Source of the DNA: Hypoxylon rubiginosum
Lineage: Eukaryota > Ascomycota > Sordariomycetes > Xylariales > Hypoxylaceae
Direction: 5' to 3'
Length of the DNA: 64,000 bases
Assembly (NCBI GenBank): GCA_902806565.1
Contig: CADCXA010000021.1
Location: 930,001-994,000 of the forward strand
Under the pieces are notes generated by a model. It saw nothing but the letters and a program-made list of their open reading frames with translations, was not told where the DNA came from and made no database searches. Both the position numbers and the translations under genes were made by a program. This document shows, one piece after another, positions 11,563 through 21,955 of the stretch. Numbering within the stretch: the stretch's first letter is position 1; the number at the start of each line of letters is the position of its first letter.

Positions 11563-12294
11563 ATTGACTTTGGACCTTGTTCGATACAAGCAGTTTCTAT
11601 AGATAGAGGATCTGATAAGCTTTTGAGGGAACCGAAGGGATTTGTAGGTAGTAACGTTATGAGTGTTGAAGATGAAGATGAAGAGGAAGAATTTCGAATA
11701 AATCCACAACTATTGCCGTTCTGTAGTCCAGCCTATATATAGTTGAGTGTCTGATATGTTGTTGGGTTTGTGAAAGACACCTTGAACCTTCAGCCATATA
11801 GAGAGTTGCACATTTAGAGCACCTAGGGTATGATTGGTCTAGGTCCTAAAAATAGGGGTACGTGATCCACCATCATTGAGGCTGACGCTGGTGATTCTAA
11901 AAATTGGATTTCGCTTTACAAAACGTCAGCCGTTTATTCATGTGTAGGGTCCTCCGGACAAGGGTTCTATAATTCCATGTTAGTTTTCTAGTTTAGCATT
12001 AATTTTGCTGATAATTTAGACTCGTTCTCCCAAGACTTCCATTACTAGACCCTTGCAATTCTAGGATCATGAGAGTAGATCTATTTTTATATTGAGGCTA
12101 TACGATATCGGAAGCAGAATCATCTGTATAAGTAGGCAAGAAGGTTACTATATATGAGAAAGAATCTTCGTCACTAGCTGCTATTCAATAATAATCATAT
12201 TTCTGAGTGATCTCCTAACCAACATTTCCATCAAGTCTTCTCTTTCATTCGCGCAATTTCCGAATCGAAGATTCTCGAGTTCTTAATATCCAAC
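11563..12294. other. Divergent promoter region between two secreted-protein genes
   Basis: About 730 bases separate two divergently transcribed secreted-protein genes. The stretch is AT-rich, with TATA-like runs on both sides (11734-11742 and near 12147-12156). The arrangement would allow shared control, but no operator can be named. Confidence 0.4.
11734..11742 (-). promoter_or_regulatory. TATA-like element upstream of the secreted-protein gene at 10972-11562
   Basis: An alternating TA stretch lies about 175 nt before the chosen ATG on the coding strand. Fungal TATA elements are loosely placed, so this is suggestive only. Confidence 0.35.
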
Positions 12295-12739
12295 ATGCTT
12301 CGTCTCTCCAACCTCAAGATCAGCCTTCTCGGCTTCGCTGCTAGCCTCCCTCTCGCGGTAAACGCCGCAAACTGTTTCTCGACCGAATGGAAGTTCTATG
12401 GCGGTGTCTACGACGACGCCTGGAGCACCCGCAGTAGCCTATGCACCAATGGTGCCAATGGCGTGAACTGCAACTCTGACAACACCTTCTGCGCTGTGTC
12501 CGCTGGCAATGTGGTAGCGACGTGGGAAGGATCGAATAAAAATGACATGTTCGGGGTGTGCATGGTGAGTTTGTTTAACCCCTTTTCGTAGACTGAACCG
12601 CGACGGTTTTCGCTAACCGGATTCACCGTCTTAGGACGCGTTGAACAATGTTATCAACCAGTGCGTGTATAGCAATCAACCCGGAGGAGACTATGAATAC
12701 AATGGGAACACTTGGACAGTCACGGTGTTGGCAGTGTAG
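12295..12739 (+). CDS. Small secreted cysteine-containing protein, 124 residues, two exons
   Basis: Exons 12295-12564 and 12635-12739 flank a 70-nt intron with a GTGAGT donor, CTAACC branch-like sequence and CTTAG acceptor. The product begins with a signal peptide (MLRLSNLKISLLGFAASLPLAVNA, cleaved near residue 24). The mature chain of about 100 residues contains six Cys, at NCFST, SLCTN, NCNSD, FCAVS, VCMDA and QCVYS. It ends in GDYEYNGNTWTVTVLAV and a TAG stop. Size, secretion signal and an even number of Cys fit the small secreted protein or effector-candidate class of fungi. The spacing recalls fungal glycan-binding or antimicrobial-type proteins, but I cannot assign a family. Confidence 0.8.
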
Positions 12740-13653
12740 GATGTTTGTAGTTTATCAGGTGGTGTTTTTATTACTTTGAGTTAGTTTCTACCGACAAATA
12801 GACCTTCTTCATCTCTATATGAGACTTTTTGTCATACACTAAAGCGTAATTGGGATATATAGGCGCATCTGTGAATTGCTCTAGCCTTTTATTACGCTTT
12901 AGAATACACTGGAAAATAGTATATTAACACGTGCAACGACTTATCATAGTGGACATCTCTTTACATACCTCGCTAGGCCCAGCGTGTGCCTAGTGACCAC
13001 GCAATTTGGGCATCTAACTACTATATGATACGCTTTGTCTGAGCATGTACAGAGAGCGAAGACCCTAAGCGGCCATGCAAATATACTTACTCCCAACTTG
13101 GTATATCATAAATCGACTTGAATGTTTCTCGACTTAGATTATATCTCATTAAAGATATGAGACGTTAGTTTGTAATACAATAATCTAAAATTAGGAACTT
13201 AATGTTTCGTTTACTACCCCTAGTAAGTATCTGGGTAGGGGTAGCCAAGGATTATAATATGGCGTCAGCTGGTAAAAGTTAAAAGGCATGCCATTTTCCC
13301 AATACTATATTCTGACAGATGTAATCGTGTAACATTATTATAATTCATGGAAAGTCTACGGAGCTAAGAGTAATATACAAGGGTAACAAGGAACTCCGCC
13401 GCTTTTCATATCTGATGCTATTCCAGGGGAAGAGTGGACTTTCAGAATCAGCATACCATGGCGAACTGGATATTTATAGCATATCATATTTCAACCGTAA
13501 ATAAAGGAGATTATTATATATTGGATATATTCTACTTACCTAGAGACCCAATTGCTTATTCTTCGTCTTTATTCTTTGCATCACTCATAACTACGACTTT
13601 TATCTCTGCGTTATTACATCTCAAGTTCCCACCACCAAAAAAGAAATTACAAC
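12740..13653. other. AT-rich intergenic region, no gene seen
   Basis: Low GC, with many short homopolymers and no conserved coding signal. It contains the promoter of the KP4-like gene, including TATA-like runs around 13510-13530. Confidence 0.45.
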
Positions 13654-14139
13654 ATGAAGACCTCGGCACTCGCGTTTATCGCCCTCGCTATGTTTGGCAC
13701 CGGGCTCGCCGCGCCCTCCTCCTCATCCCCTCACGAGCTCGCCGAGCGGGGACCCAGCGGGATCAACAACAAAGGCAGCAGCCTCTGCAAGAAGGGGTCG
13801 ATGGCGGACATACTGCAATACGCGGCCTCGCTGCCGGACTTCCAGCTCTACAAGGACGGCGAGCACATCATCTGCTCGGAGATCAGCAAGGGCCTGGGCG
13901 GCACCTGCGCCTTCTTCCAGGGCACGGGCCAGAACCACTTCGGGGCCGAGGTCAAGGAGCTGCTGAACTACCTGGCCCAGCACCCGAACACGCAGGGCTG
14001 CGGCAGCATCCCCGTCTCCTTCCCGCCCGAGACCGGCGGCGTCAACGACCTGAGCTACGCCGGCCAGCTGACCGTCAACTACGTCGCCGATACGGATAAC
14101 CCTTGCGACCCAGGGGTATGCGGTGCGGTGAATTGCTGA
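13654..14139 (+). CDS. Secreted KP4 killer-toxin-like protein, 161 residues
   Basis: A single exon from the ATG at 13654 to TGA at 14139. It has a signal peptide (MKTSALAFIALAMFGTGLAA) and a short pro-region ending near ELAERG. A domain resembling the fungal KP4 killer-toxin family follows from about residue 33: GINNKGSSLCKKG, then GEHIICSE, GTCAFFQGTG, GCGSIPV, and a closing GQLTVNYV strand. Seven Cys are visible, three of them in the last 13 residues. KP4 proteins are named after a toxin encoded by a fungal virus of the maize smut; cellular KP4-like genes occur in many ascomycetes, where antifungal or host-directed roles have been proposed. The gene is much more GC-rich than its flanks. The frame is intact. 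Confidence 0.82.
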   Translation: MKTSALAFIALAMFGTGLAAPSSSSPHELAERGPSGINNKGSSLCKKGSMADILQYAASLPDFQLYKDGEHIICSEISKGLGGTCAFFQGTGQNHFGAEVKELLNYLAQHPNTQGCGSIPVSFPPETGGVNDLSYAGQLTVNYVADTDNPCDPGVCGAVNC

Positions 14140-15501
14140 AAACGGGTATCCTCGCGGGTGGGAGGGCAATGATGGACCGATGTATGATACTGCGAAAGGG
14201 TAAGGGCTGGTAGAAAGGGGAAGATTTCACTTTAAGTGGTTCATTTGGTCGATATTAGTTGGGTTTACGGTAGCTTATAAAGCTATTCAAGAATATAAAC
14301 ATTTTTATACTTACCCATTTATTTACCTGCCTACCTAGTATATCTTAAGGATTCTAGCATCAATACTGTTCACTGGCTACGAACTATCTTCTCCGCCTGA
14401 TCGTAGATTCAGGAGAATTTGTGGGGCTTACCTTAGTCCTGTGTTAATGAGTTGCTACTGCCGTCCCAACTGAAGCACCTTAGAGAGCACGGTCACTACT
14501 AATTTCATTATTTTAATCTCTCCATACGCGCTGGAATGAATGATATTTTCTTCGTTGTTCACTTCGATTCTTAGCACTCACCTCGGCTGCTCCCTTACAT
14601 GAACCTAGATGAGCATGAGTTGTTCAGGTTTGCGATGATATCTTGGAGGTTGCTGCTAAGACTCCCGCCTCGCGACCGAACGGGCTCGAGGACTTGGGTA
14701 CCTAGGTAGTTTTCCCAACTTTGGAGTCCCTACCAAATCAAGATTGAGGTGCTGTCCTAGCCTGTAATTCCATGGGTCCAGTAGCATCATGGGTGATAAC
14801 ACTTCCCCCCAGTAATGTTATCTGATACAGAGTCATCTTAGTTGATTACAGTTTGCGAAAGGCAGCCATTGGTACTCTCTAATTGGAAAATGACCCACAT
14901 GCCCGCTCTAGTCGACGTCTCTCTCCAACCCGATCACCCGAGCGTGACCCAATACGGCGGTTTGTGGCTGATGTTCCCATCGGTCGGTGCCGTTGCGTCG
15001 AATGATGGAGCAGATAAAAATGAACTAGATGGAAAGTTGTTTGTGTTCTGTCCTCTGCCCACCATAACAGTTCGTATGAACGACAGCTTGAAGTGAGTGA
15101 TCTGGACGGTTTGTCTGCGTTGATGTACGGAATGACGCTACAGCACGTGGCAAACCCGCCGCTTTGATATTAAGGGATGGGGAGCGTCTAATACCGGTAC
15201 ATTGGGTTGACTTTATATGCAGGGCTATCACTCTCGCTTCGGGTGCCGACCATTTGCATTGAATGTACCTTGTGGCTCTTGGCACTGTTGAATTGGCTAG
15301 GTGTAGATATGAGCTACATATATGTCTCGATATCTTGGTGCTTTTCCTCTTCTCTTCACCTAGTCTTATATACAAGAGCCGTACGGTTTCAATATTCTTT
15401 GATCCAGCTCCTCGGTGGCCCCTGATTTTCGGTACTCTAGCAAACGAAGTTTACTCACACTATCAATACCTGCTTCCAAGAATAGTGTGTGCTTCTCCAA
15501 T
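14140..15501. other. Intergenic, no gene seen
   Basis: About 1.4 kb with short open frames only (for example 14842-15096) and no recognised product. A TACCTAGGTAG motif, recurrent in this window, occurs near 14699. Confidence 0.45.
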
Positions 15502-16680
15502 ATGGGAGGTACGCATGATTCGAACAAAATTGATTCGTCTGAGTACGTCGGGGACCGAGCGGTGATATTTACAGGAATATTTTTGGGAGTTCAAATAGTC
15601 GCTGTCGCCTTACGATTCTATGCGCGCGCACTTACACCTAGGAAATATGGCTTGGATGACTGGCTGGTGGTTGCATCTCTGTTGAGTGCAGTGGCTTCGA
15701 GCGCCGTTTCCATAAGTGAGCAAACGGAAGACACCTATAGGAACAATAAACTAACTGGTATAGATGGAACCATGAAAGGTTTAGTCGGGTATCACATAGG
15801 ATTTCTTGAGAAGACCAACCCAGAGGCTATCACACTTTTCTTCAAATATTTGCTCTTCCTCTCGACTTGGTTTTATGCCACGAGCGGCCTTTCAAGACTT
15901 GCTATTTGCGTCCTGTACTATCACCTGTTCCCTCAGCGTCATGCATTGATTGCGCTTAACATCGTTATCGGCGTGTTGATCTGCTTACCTGTCAGCACTG
16001 TCATCGCGGTTCTGGCGGCCTGTAACCCCTTTTCGGCGGCCTGGGCTCCACCAGAAATCCAAGCTACTCATTGTCTCAACAGAGAGGACTTGTTTCTCTG
16101 GTGTACTTTCCCCAACATCATAGTAGATGCAGTCTTGCTTACTTTGCCGATACCTATAATATGGAGACTAGCTACTACTGTTCAGCTTAAGCTGGCTCTG
16201 ACGGTCACCTTTCTGATAGGCAGCTTGTATGAGTATCATTATCACCCCTCAGTCGCCGCGCTGACCTTTTTTTACAGGGGTCTTGTTGCAACCATCCTGC
16301 GCTTCGTGGCTTTTTCTAAGGGGCACTCGTTGGGAGACCCGACTTTTATCGCTGTTGATCTCATTGTCTGGACGATGGCAGAACCCGGCATTGGCCTCAT
16401 ATCAGCATGTATAATAATGTATCGGCCGCTACTCAAGAAGATTGGCACCTGTTTTCAAAATAGGACCGCCATCCGCACAATCACCTGGCCGGAAACTTAT
16501 ACGTCGGGATTAATTCCAGGGCCTCACACAATGAGACGAGAATTAGAGGAAGGCGAAAGAGACATCGCACTGGGGAATGAGAGTAGTTTGGAACAGATCC
16601 TAGGCGGCAATGATGGTCGCAACCATAGTGGTCGCATCGACGTCTCAAAGAACGGGGGGCCATTTTGGAATAATGTATAG
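15502..16680 (+). CDS. Rhodopsin-like (PTH11-type fold) seven-helix fungal membrane protein, about 359 residues
   Basis: Exons 15502-15715, 15764-16226 and 16278-16680. The introns (48 and 51 nt) have GTGAGC and GTATGA donors, CTAACT and GCTGAC branch points, and TAG and CAG acceptors. Removing them restores the family's spacing (SSAVSIN-GTMKGLVGYH and LIGSLGLVATILRF). Family features are a first helix followed by RFYAR and YGLDDWLVVASLL, then ISTW-like LSTWFYATSGLSRLAICVLYY, AACNPF, the PNIIVDAVLLTLPIPIIWRL helix and AEPGIGLISACIIMYRPLL. The tail is hydrophilic. No CFEM domain precedes it. Such proteins are candidate surface receptors; ligands are unknown. Because both introns are multiples of three without stops, intron retention would not break the frame. 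Confidence 0.85.
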   Translation: MGGTHDSNKIDSSEYVGDRAVIFTGIFLGVQIVAVALRFYARALTPRKYGLDDWLVVASLLSAVASSAVSISEQTEDTYRNNKLTGIDGTMKGLVGYHIGFLEKTNPEAITLFFKYLLFLSTWFYATSGLSRLAICVLYYHLFPQRHALIALNIVIGVLICLPVSTVIAVLAACNPFSAAWAPPEIQATHCLNREDLFLWCTFPNIIVDAVLLTLPIPIIWRLATTVQLKLALTVTFLIGSLYEYHYHPSVAALTFFYRGLVATILRFVAFSKGHSLGDPTFIAVDLIVWTMAEPGIGLISACIIMYRPLLKKIGTCFQNRTAIRTITWPETYTSGLIPGPHTMRRELEEGERDIALGNESSLEQILGGNDGRNHSGRIDVSKNGGPFWNNV

Positions 16681-17130
16681 GCTTCTAGATAGGATGGGGG
16701 GTCCGATGTGATAGGTGCCGGATATGCGGCTTGCAGTGGTCAAACCTCACTAGAGAGCACCCCAGCTCCGGCGTGCCACATAACCCGAGTTTAGGGGGAG
16801 GTCTGAATGGATATATGCCTCTGGGACTATTAATATTTATTTTATCTTATTTTGTTTATACCGGATTTCCAGGAGCACAACTTGGGAGAATCCGGTAACA
16901 AGAAAAAGAAAAATATAAATAAGAATAAGAATAAGAAGGGAAGAATAAAATTGCTCGGCTTGCTCCGTTTGCCCACAATTGGATGACATAATTGTGCACC
17001 CCACTCACCGCCTTCCCTTGTGGCTTAGTCACGTAGCTCAAATGTGCCGGGCTGTGCACGAAAGGTAACCCTCATAAACTCGGGCGACCAAGCTCCACTT
17101 GGGTGTATCCTTGTCGCTGCAAGGCGTTGA
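16681..17130. other. Intergenic, probably includes the missing first exon of the following gene
   Basis: The dehydrogenase that follows has no usable in-frame ATG, so its start should lie here. No candidate exon joins in the right phase with convincing splice sites. A run of AAGAATAAGAATAAGAAG occurs near 16920-16938. Confidence 0.35.
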
Positions 17131-18274
17131 TACACAGCGTCTATAAATCCAGAGAAAGAGGCCAGTAAGCTCCAGTTCCTTCGCCGGCAATTTTCCGGAG
17201 GCCCGCCCGCGGTTGTTCGACGCGATGCCGACCTTAATGGCAAGACAGCCATCGTAACGGGGGCTAACGGCGGCATCGGTGTGGAATGTTCTCGACAACT
17301 CCTTGATCTCGGTCTTAGCAAGCTCATCTTGGCCGTTCGTGATGAAGCCAAGGGCGAAGCTGCCCGTAAAACCTTGACGACCACGAAAGCGCTCGAGCCT
17401 ACCCAGACTATTGAAGTCTGGAAGCTAGATCAAGCATCTTATGAGTCCATCACGGCTTTTGTTCAGCAGGCCGAGCGACTTAACCCTCGAGTCGATATTG
17501 CAATTCTTAATGCTGGCGTCAATCGAGGCTCTTTTGCCCGGAACCCCACGACGGGCCACGAGGAAGACCTGCAGACCAATTATTTTTCAACTGTTCTATT
17601 AATGCTTCTTCTGGTCTCCATATTTAAGAAGGCCAAATCTACGGCAACCCCTTCCGAGTTCTCCCCAGGGCGTATCGTTGTTGTCTCGTCTGATATGGCT
17701 GCTTGGGCCAGGTTTGAGGAGAAGAACGAGAAACCGATGTTGGAGGCCTTCGACAACGAAGCCAAATGGGATAAATTTGACCGCTACGGTACCAGCAAAC
17801 TTTTGGGCCAGCTGTTCGTGGCTGAATTAGCCAAGCGTGTGCCGCCGTCGCTCGCGGTTATCAACTGCGCCAACCCAGGCCTCTGCTATGGCTCAGCGCT
17901 CGCCAAGGAGCTTGGTGTGTTTGCTGCTATATTCGTACGCCTATTTGGCCGATCTTCCGCTATAGGCGCACGCACGCTTGTACACGCTGCCACTACTCAA
18001 AATGAGAGCTCACATGGGCAGTACGTTGAAGATGGGAAGCTGAGACCGTAAGTGCCTTCTCCTTTCCCTCAAACCCCGATAGCTACTCCTATTATTCCCA
18101 GGGTGCTACTCTCCCCAACCCTCTTTAAGTATAGGACTAACGTGCGAGTGAATGACCACTAGAATGGCTCCACTTGTGTATTCCGACGAGGCAGCTCAGA
18201 TAACGGAAGAACTGTGGAAGGAGACTATGGAAGAGCTCTCGTTTGCCGGTGTCCGAGAAATTATTGATAGCTAA
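17131..18274 (+). CDS. Short-chain dehydrogenase/reductase, start exon unresolved
   Basis: Exons 17131-18047 and 18163-18274 flank a 115-nt intron (GTAAGT donor, GACTAAC branch, CACTAG acceptor). The visible protein starts NPEKEASKLQF and contains the Rossmann cofactor motif TGANGGIG, the LNAGV strand, a VVVSSD Ser motif and the catalytic YGTSK. It ends in ELSFAGVREIIDS. The layout matches fungal SDR proteins related to retinol or WW-domain-type oxidoreductases that reduce or oxidise small alcohols and ketones with NAD(P); the substrate cannot be named. A TGA at 17128 closes the frame upstream and no ATG precedes the cofactor motif. Either an upstream exon exists (an ACACAG acceptor at 17132-17137 is suitable) or the start has been lost. 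Otherwise the frame is intact. Confidence 0.78.
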
Positions 18275-19241
18275 AAGTAGACTTCAAATCAAATGATTAG
18301 CTTGAGAATACCTAACCAGCCAGCCTTAACATTACCATTATCTAACACAAGACGGTCTAGAAATTCCCAACAGGGCATTAGGTCACGAATACTTTTACCT
18401 TCAAGTCAATCTAGCTAAAATACGGTGAGCAGGAACCGGGTGCGGGAATGAGAATCGATTTGGTCCGAGGAGTATATAGATACGTAGATCGCCGTCTTGG
18501 GTTTCTAAACGCACTTTACTCTCTTAAATACCTATCATGATAGCGCCGCGAAAATATAAAATTTTAAATTTAAAACTTTTATAATTTCTATATGTTTATA
18601 TTCGACTTTGGTCATTGGTAATTTTAACCGGTGTGGTTAAAAGTAAAAAAAACTTAAAGCTATATCGGACATTTACTCTAAGTTTAAATTAAAACAAAAA
18701 TAGCTTAAGGGGTAATTCCTTAAGGCAACTTTCGGGCAATACATAGTTTTATTAATAGTGGCGACTTTTATAATTTAATAGATGACGATAAGAAGGTCAA
18801 GTGACTTTAAGTTAGCCAGTAGTAAATGTGTTAAAGGTCATAAAAGAAAAGTTCCCTCTACCAAGGGTTTCTGCCAGAAGATACTAGTTTAAGATTAGTC
18901 ACGACTAGAAGCTACGAGATATTTACACTTTTAGTCCTCGGAGACATCGGATTATCTCGTCTAAAGCTGTTATAAGTCTAACTTATTTCTATGATTAAGC
19001 TCAAGCTAAAATCATCGCAACTACGCCAAGTTATCTCAAGCTATCCTAATCGTTCCCGCTTGCTATGTTTATAGTTCTTGAAACTCTGCCCGGGCCTATC
19101 TGATTAGGATGTCTCTTGAAGCACAGACGCAGGCTAACTTATGACCAAGCTAGACATATGATAGTTTCTTCTATTCTATACATGCACAGACCCACCCTCA
19201 GTTGTTGTTCGTAACCCTGCATCTTTCTTACTTTTCTCCGT
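18275..19241. other. AT-rich intergenic block, RIP-like
   Basis: From about 18535 to 19020 the sequence is strongly AT-rich with many TTTAAA and TTTATA runs and no open frame of note. Such blocks in ascomycetes are usually old repeats mutated by repeat-induced point mutation. No parent element can be recognised, so the origin is inferred from composition only. Confidence 0.5.
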
Positions 19242-20543
19242 TTAGGTATTCTCGTAACCGACGGTATCACCGTTATTCGGCAGTTCAGGTGCCTTTCCGA
19301 ACTCGACGCGTATTTCTCGTGTGGTGTATATACCTCCGTTAGGATGGGTATTTTCGTCGAATCTATTCCCACTTTCCTGCATCTGATAATTCGGGCCCGC
19401 TTTCACCGAACCATATTTGCTGTACCTTGACTTCTTTCCATGGTGGTTTGAAATCGTGCTTCTGTCGAAGCTTCTTGTGGTTTGCGTCGTAATCGTATTG
19501 CTGTTGGAGCTTCTTGTTGTTTGCATCGTAATCGTATTGCTATTGTAATTTTCGAAGTCGTCGGCACCTTGATATTTCTGCTTACTGCAGCCTTTGGCAA
19601 TTTTGACGATGAGCTCGGCCATAGACATTTCGATATTTAGCTTGACGATGTATGCGAGTGGATGAAACTGCATATATCTGAGCGAGAATGTTAGCGCTTC
19701 CATAGAGTCCTCCTAATAAGCCGTCCAGTGTATATCGTGCCGACTTACACAAATGTATTCTGCAAGCTCATCATGGCTATAATAAGAACATCCATGCTCA
19801 AGGAGAAACAAATAATGAACTTGTTAAACTGGACCAGACTTCTATACTTTTCGAGACCGCCCTCTATCAGGTTCCGCTGAACGACTTTGATGAAGTAGAT
19901 ATTGAGCCCGGCATCAATTATCAAGTAAAGTCCCTTCTCACAGCGATCCCACCACTCGTTAATCCAAATATATCTAGGTGAGATTTGCAGGCGAGCTGGA
20001 ACCCAAATCGTGTACACCGAGATATTGATGGCCGTAATCACGCAAGCGACGCCGATCTTGATCCGTTTAGAACGTGCAGGGTCCGGAAGGATGACACCTA
20101 AACGGTTGATAACAATCTGGAGTAGGAATTGGACCTGAAGGGCCCAAAATGTAACTATTATCGAATGAGCTTTCGAGCAATTGGCAGTTGGTTGCGGGAT
20201 TTACCAATGGAAATATAGAACCAGAAACTTCACATATCACAAAATTAGCAAAGTCAACGATCCACGGGGCGTAGACTAACCTGGGAGGTATGAGACCCCA
20301 TAAATGTAGCCAACACATAACGCTGAAAACGAAGCACACTATGATCTCTGACCATATCATCCAGATATAAGTATTTCGTAGTAATTTCCACCCTTGCCTT
20401 CTGTATGCTTGCATTGTTTGCTTGCAAGCCGTCCACGTGGTGAGCCATCCGAAGCCGATCGTGAATCCCCACGCAAGAGAAGCAACCACAAGGTCCTCTT
20501 CGCTGACAGGCTGAAGAACGTAATTCGGCGAGAGTAGAGACAT
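19242..20543 (-). CDS. Fungal multi-helix integral membrane protein, 375 residues, with a 23-nt micro-exon
   Basis: Minus-strand exons are 20281-20543, 20205-20227, 19749-20154 and 19242-19677. The introns of 53, 50 and 71 nt all have GT/AG ends. The micro-exon encodes about SFWFYISI and restores the frame between GLIPP and FWALQVQFLLQ, as expected for this family. Conserved pieces include an N-terminal helix WGFTIGFGWLT, YIWMIWSEIIVCFVFS, ITAINISVYTIWVPARLQIS, the acidic/aromatic stretch NEWWDRCEKGLYLI, FIICFSLSMDVLIIAMMSL and MQFHPLAYIVKLNIEMSMAELI. The C-terminal tail is hydrophilic with Asn/Thr/Ser repeats from two imperfect DNA repeats near 19465-19545. The family is common in Pezizomycotina and of unknown function, probably receptor-like or a transporter accessory. 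Start ATG is at 20543. Confidence 0.85.
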
Positions 20544-21955
20544 GAAGGAGTCTTGTCAAGGGATTTCGTTTTCCCCACGACGCGTAGTCTTAGCTTGCAA
20601 CATGACTTATCAGGACCGCGTCCTTGGAGAGCTCAAGCATTTTACATGAAAGTAGAAGATGCGGGGGGGGCAAATCATAAAATTGAATCGTCATCGATTG
20701 GAGATCTTGCAGTGATGTAATGAAGAGATCGCTGCTGTCCAAAACGGGTTCTAAGAAGGCCAAAGTTTATTTAGTAGTGCGGATTCGTGCGGCCTACCGA
20801 GTCGTGTAGTCGACCCGAGTCGTATCTAGCAAGATCTACGATTCGGCCTAATTGTATATTAGAGAAGAATCGAACCTATCAAGGTCGTGGCCAAAATCAT
20901 TTACACACTTTTCGCAGGGACGTCCACCGAAAGTGTGTAAACCTTTGTAGCGCCGACCTTGCCTATCACAGTAATCCCGACATCTAGTGTCGTCTTATAT
21001 CAGATGACAAGGAGTTTCCTGGTGGCCTTTTCTCGCTAGTGGTAAAGCTTACCACCGACGAGTGTCACCGTTGGAGTCCTCTCGGCCGGTTACTTTATAT
21101 TCTTTTAACGGTTCCTTGGGTGGGGCCAGAGCGCCGAGGCGAAAACGTAGCTACGGGCGGCTAACCGCCAAGCCCGGTCGGTGTGGCGGCCGAGAACCGG
21201 GATTTCAGTCAGCAGAGACATCCGAGCCCATTTTGCGGAAGGTGCAGTGACTCTAAAACTTATGTCCCAAATTCAACTCGAGAATCAATCATTCCGTCTC
21301 GGAGAATTAACTACTCTTCGACTGCTTTTATAGACGCCCGTTGCCGAGAACAGATCCTGTTGCTCATTTCTCATTTCCTTCTGCTCTAGCTGTACCTAGG
21401 TAGGTATCGCCGACATCGCTCGGCTCTAGATATTTACTATGAGCTATGGGGGGGTTGAGAATGTTCCCTTATTTTTCACAAAACTATTATGGATGTCAGT
21501 GTAGGCATAGCGCTTTCAAGATCACTGCTGGATGATGTTGGCGTTGGCAATTATTGCGTCTGTCAAAGGGAAAGAATTTGATTACGAAAAGCTCCTAACC
21601 CCGCATTACCTAATATAGTGCGAGCTTACTGTATTATGGAAGAACTCGTACAGTACCCCTGTGAATAGGGGTAGAACAAAAAGGGGTCGACGCAAAAGAG
21701 AACCTTGCAGGCAAGGCACAACTGAATTTGCCGTAGTCGGTACTCTCAAAGACTAGAAGATTTGGAAAGATGAGACCATTAATATCACCAACGACCAAGA
21801 AGCTTCTACAAGCAACATAAACTGGCAGAGGTGGCGCATTCAACTCGGACAGTTTTATAACATACTCGGTACATCAAGTTGCCAGGCCATCTTCACGTCG
21901 ACAAAGTCAAATAGAAGTAGGAACATTCAAAATATCAAAGATACTACACTCTTGC
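20544..21955. other. Intergenic, no gene seen; contains a hairpin
   Basis: About 1.4 kb with only short, unrecognised open frames. It contains an inverted repeat at 20900-20941 and a GC-rich stretch near 21115-21200. No promoter element can be assigned with confidence. Confidence 0.4.
20900..20941. repeat. Near-perfect 14-bp inverted repeat
   Basis: TTTACACACTTTTCG and CGAAAGTGTGTAAA pair with one extra T in the left arm and a 13-nt loop. It could be a transposon terminus, a structured RNA or a binding palindrome; no associated gene explains it. Confidence 0.65.

Noticed and set aside
11056..11742. 228-codon forward open frame opposite the small secreted-protein gene
   Set aside because: It is antisense to a frame with a clear signal peptide, has no recognisable motif, and is explained by GC-rich third positions of the opposite strand.
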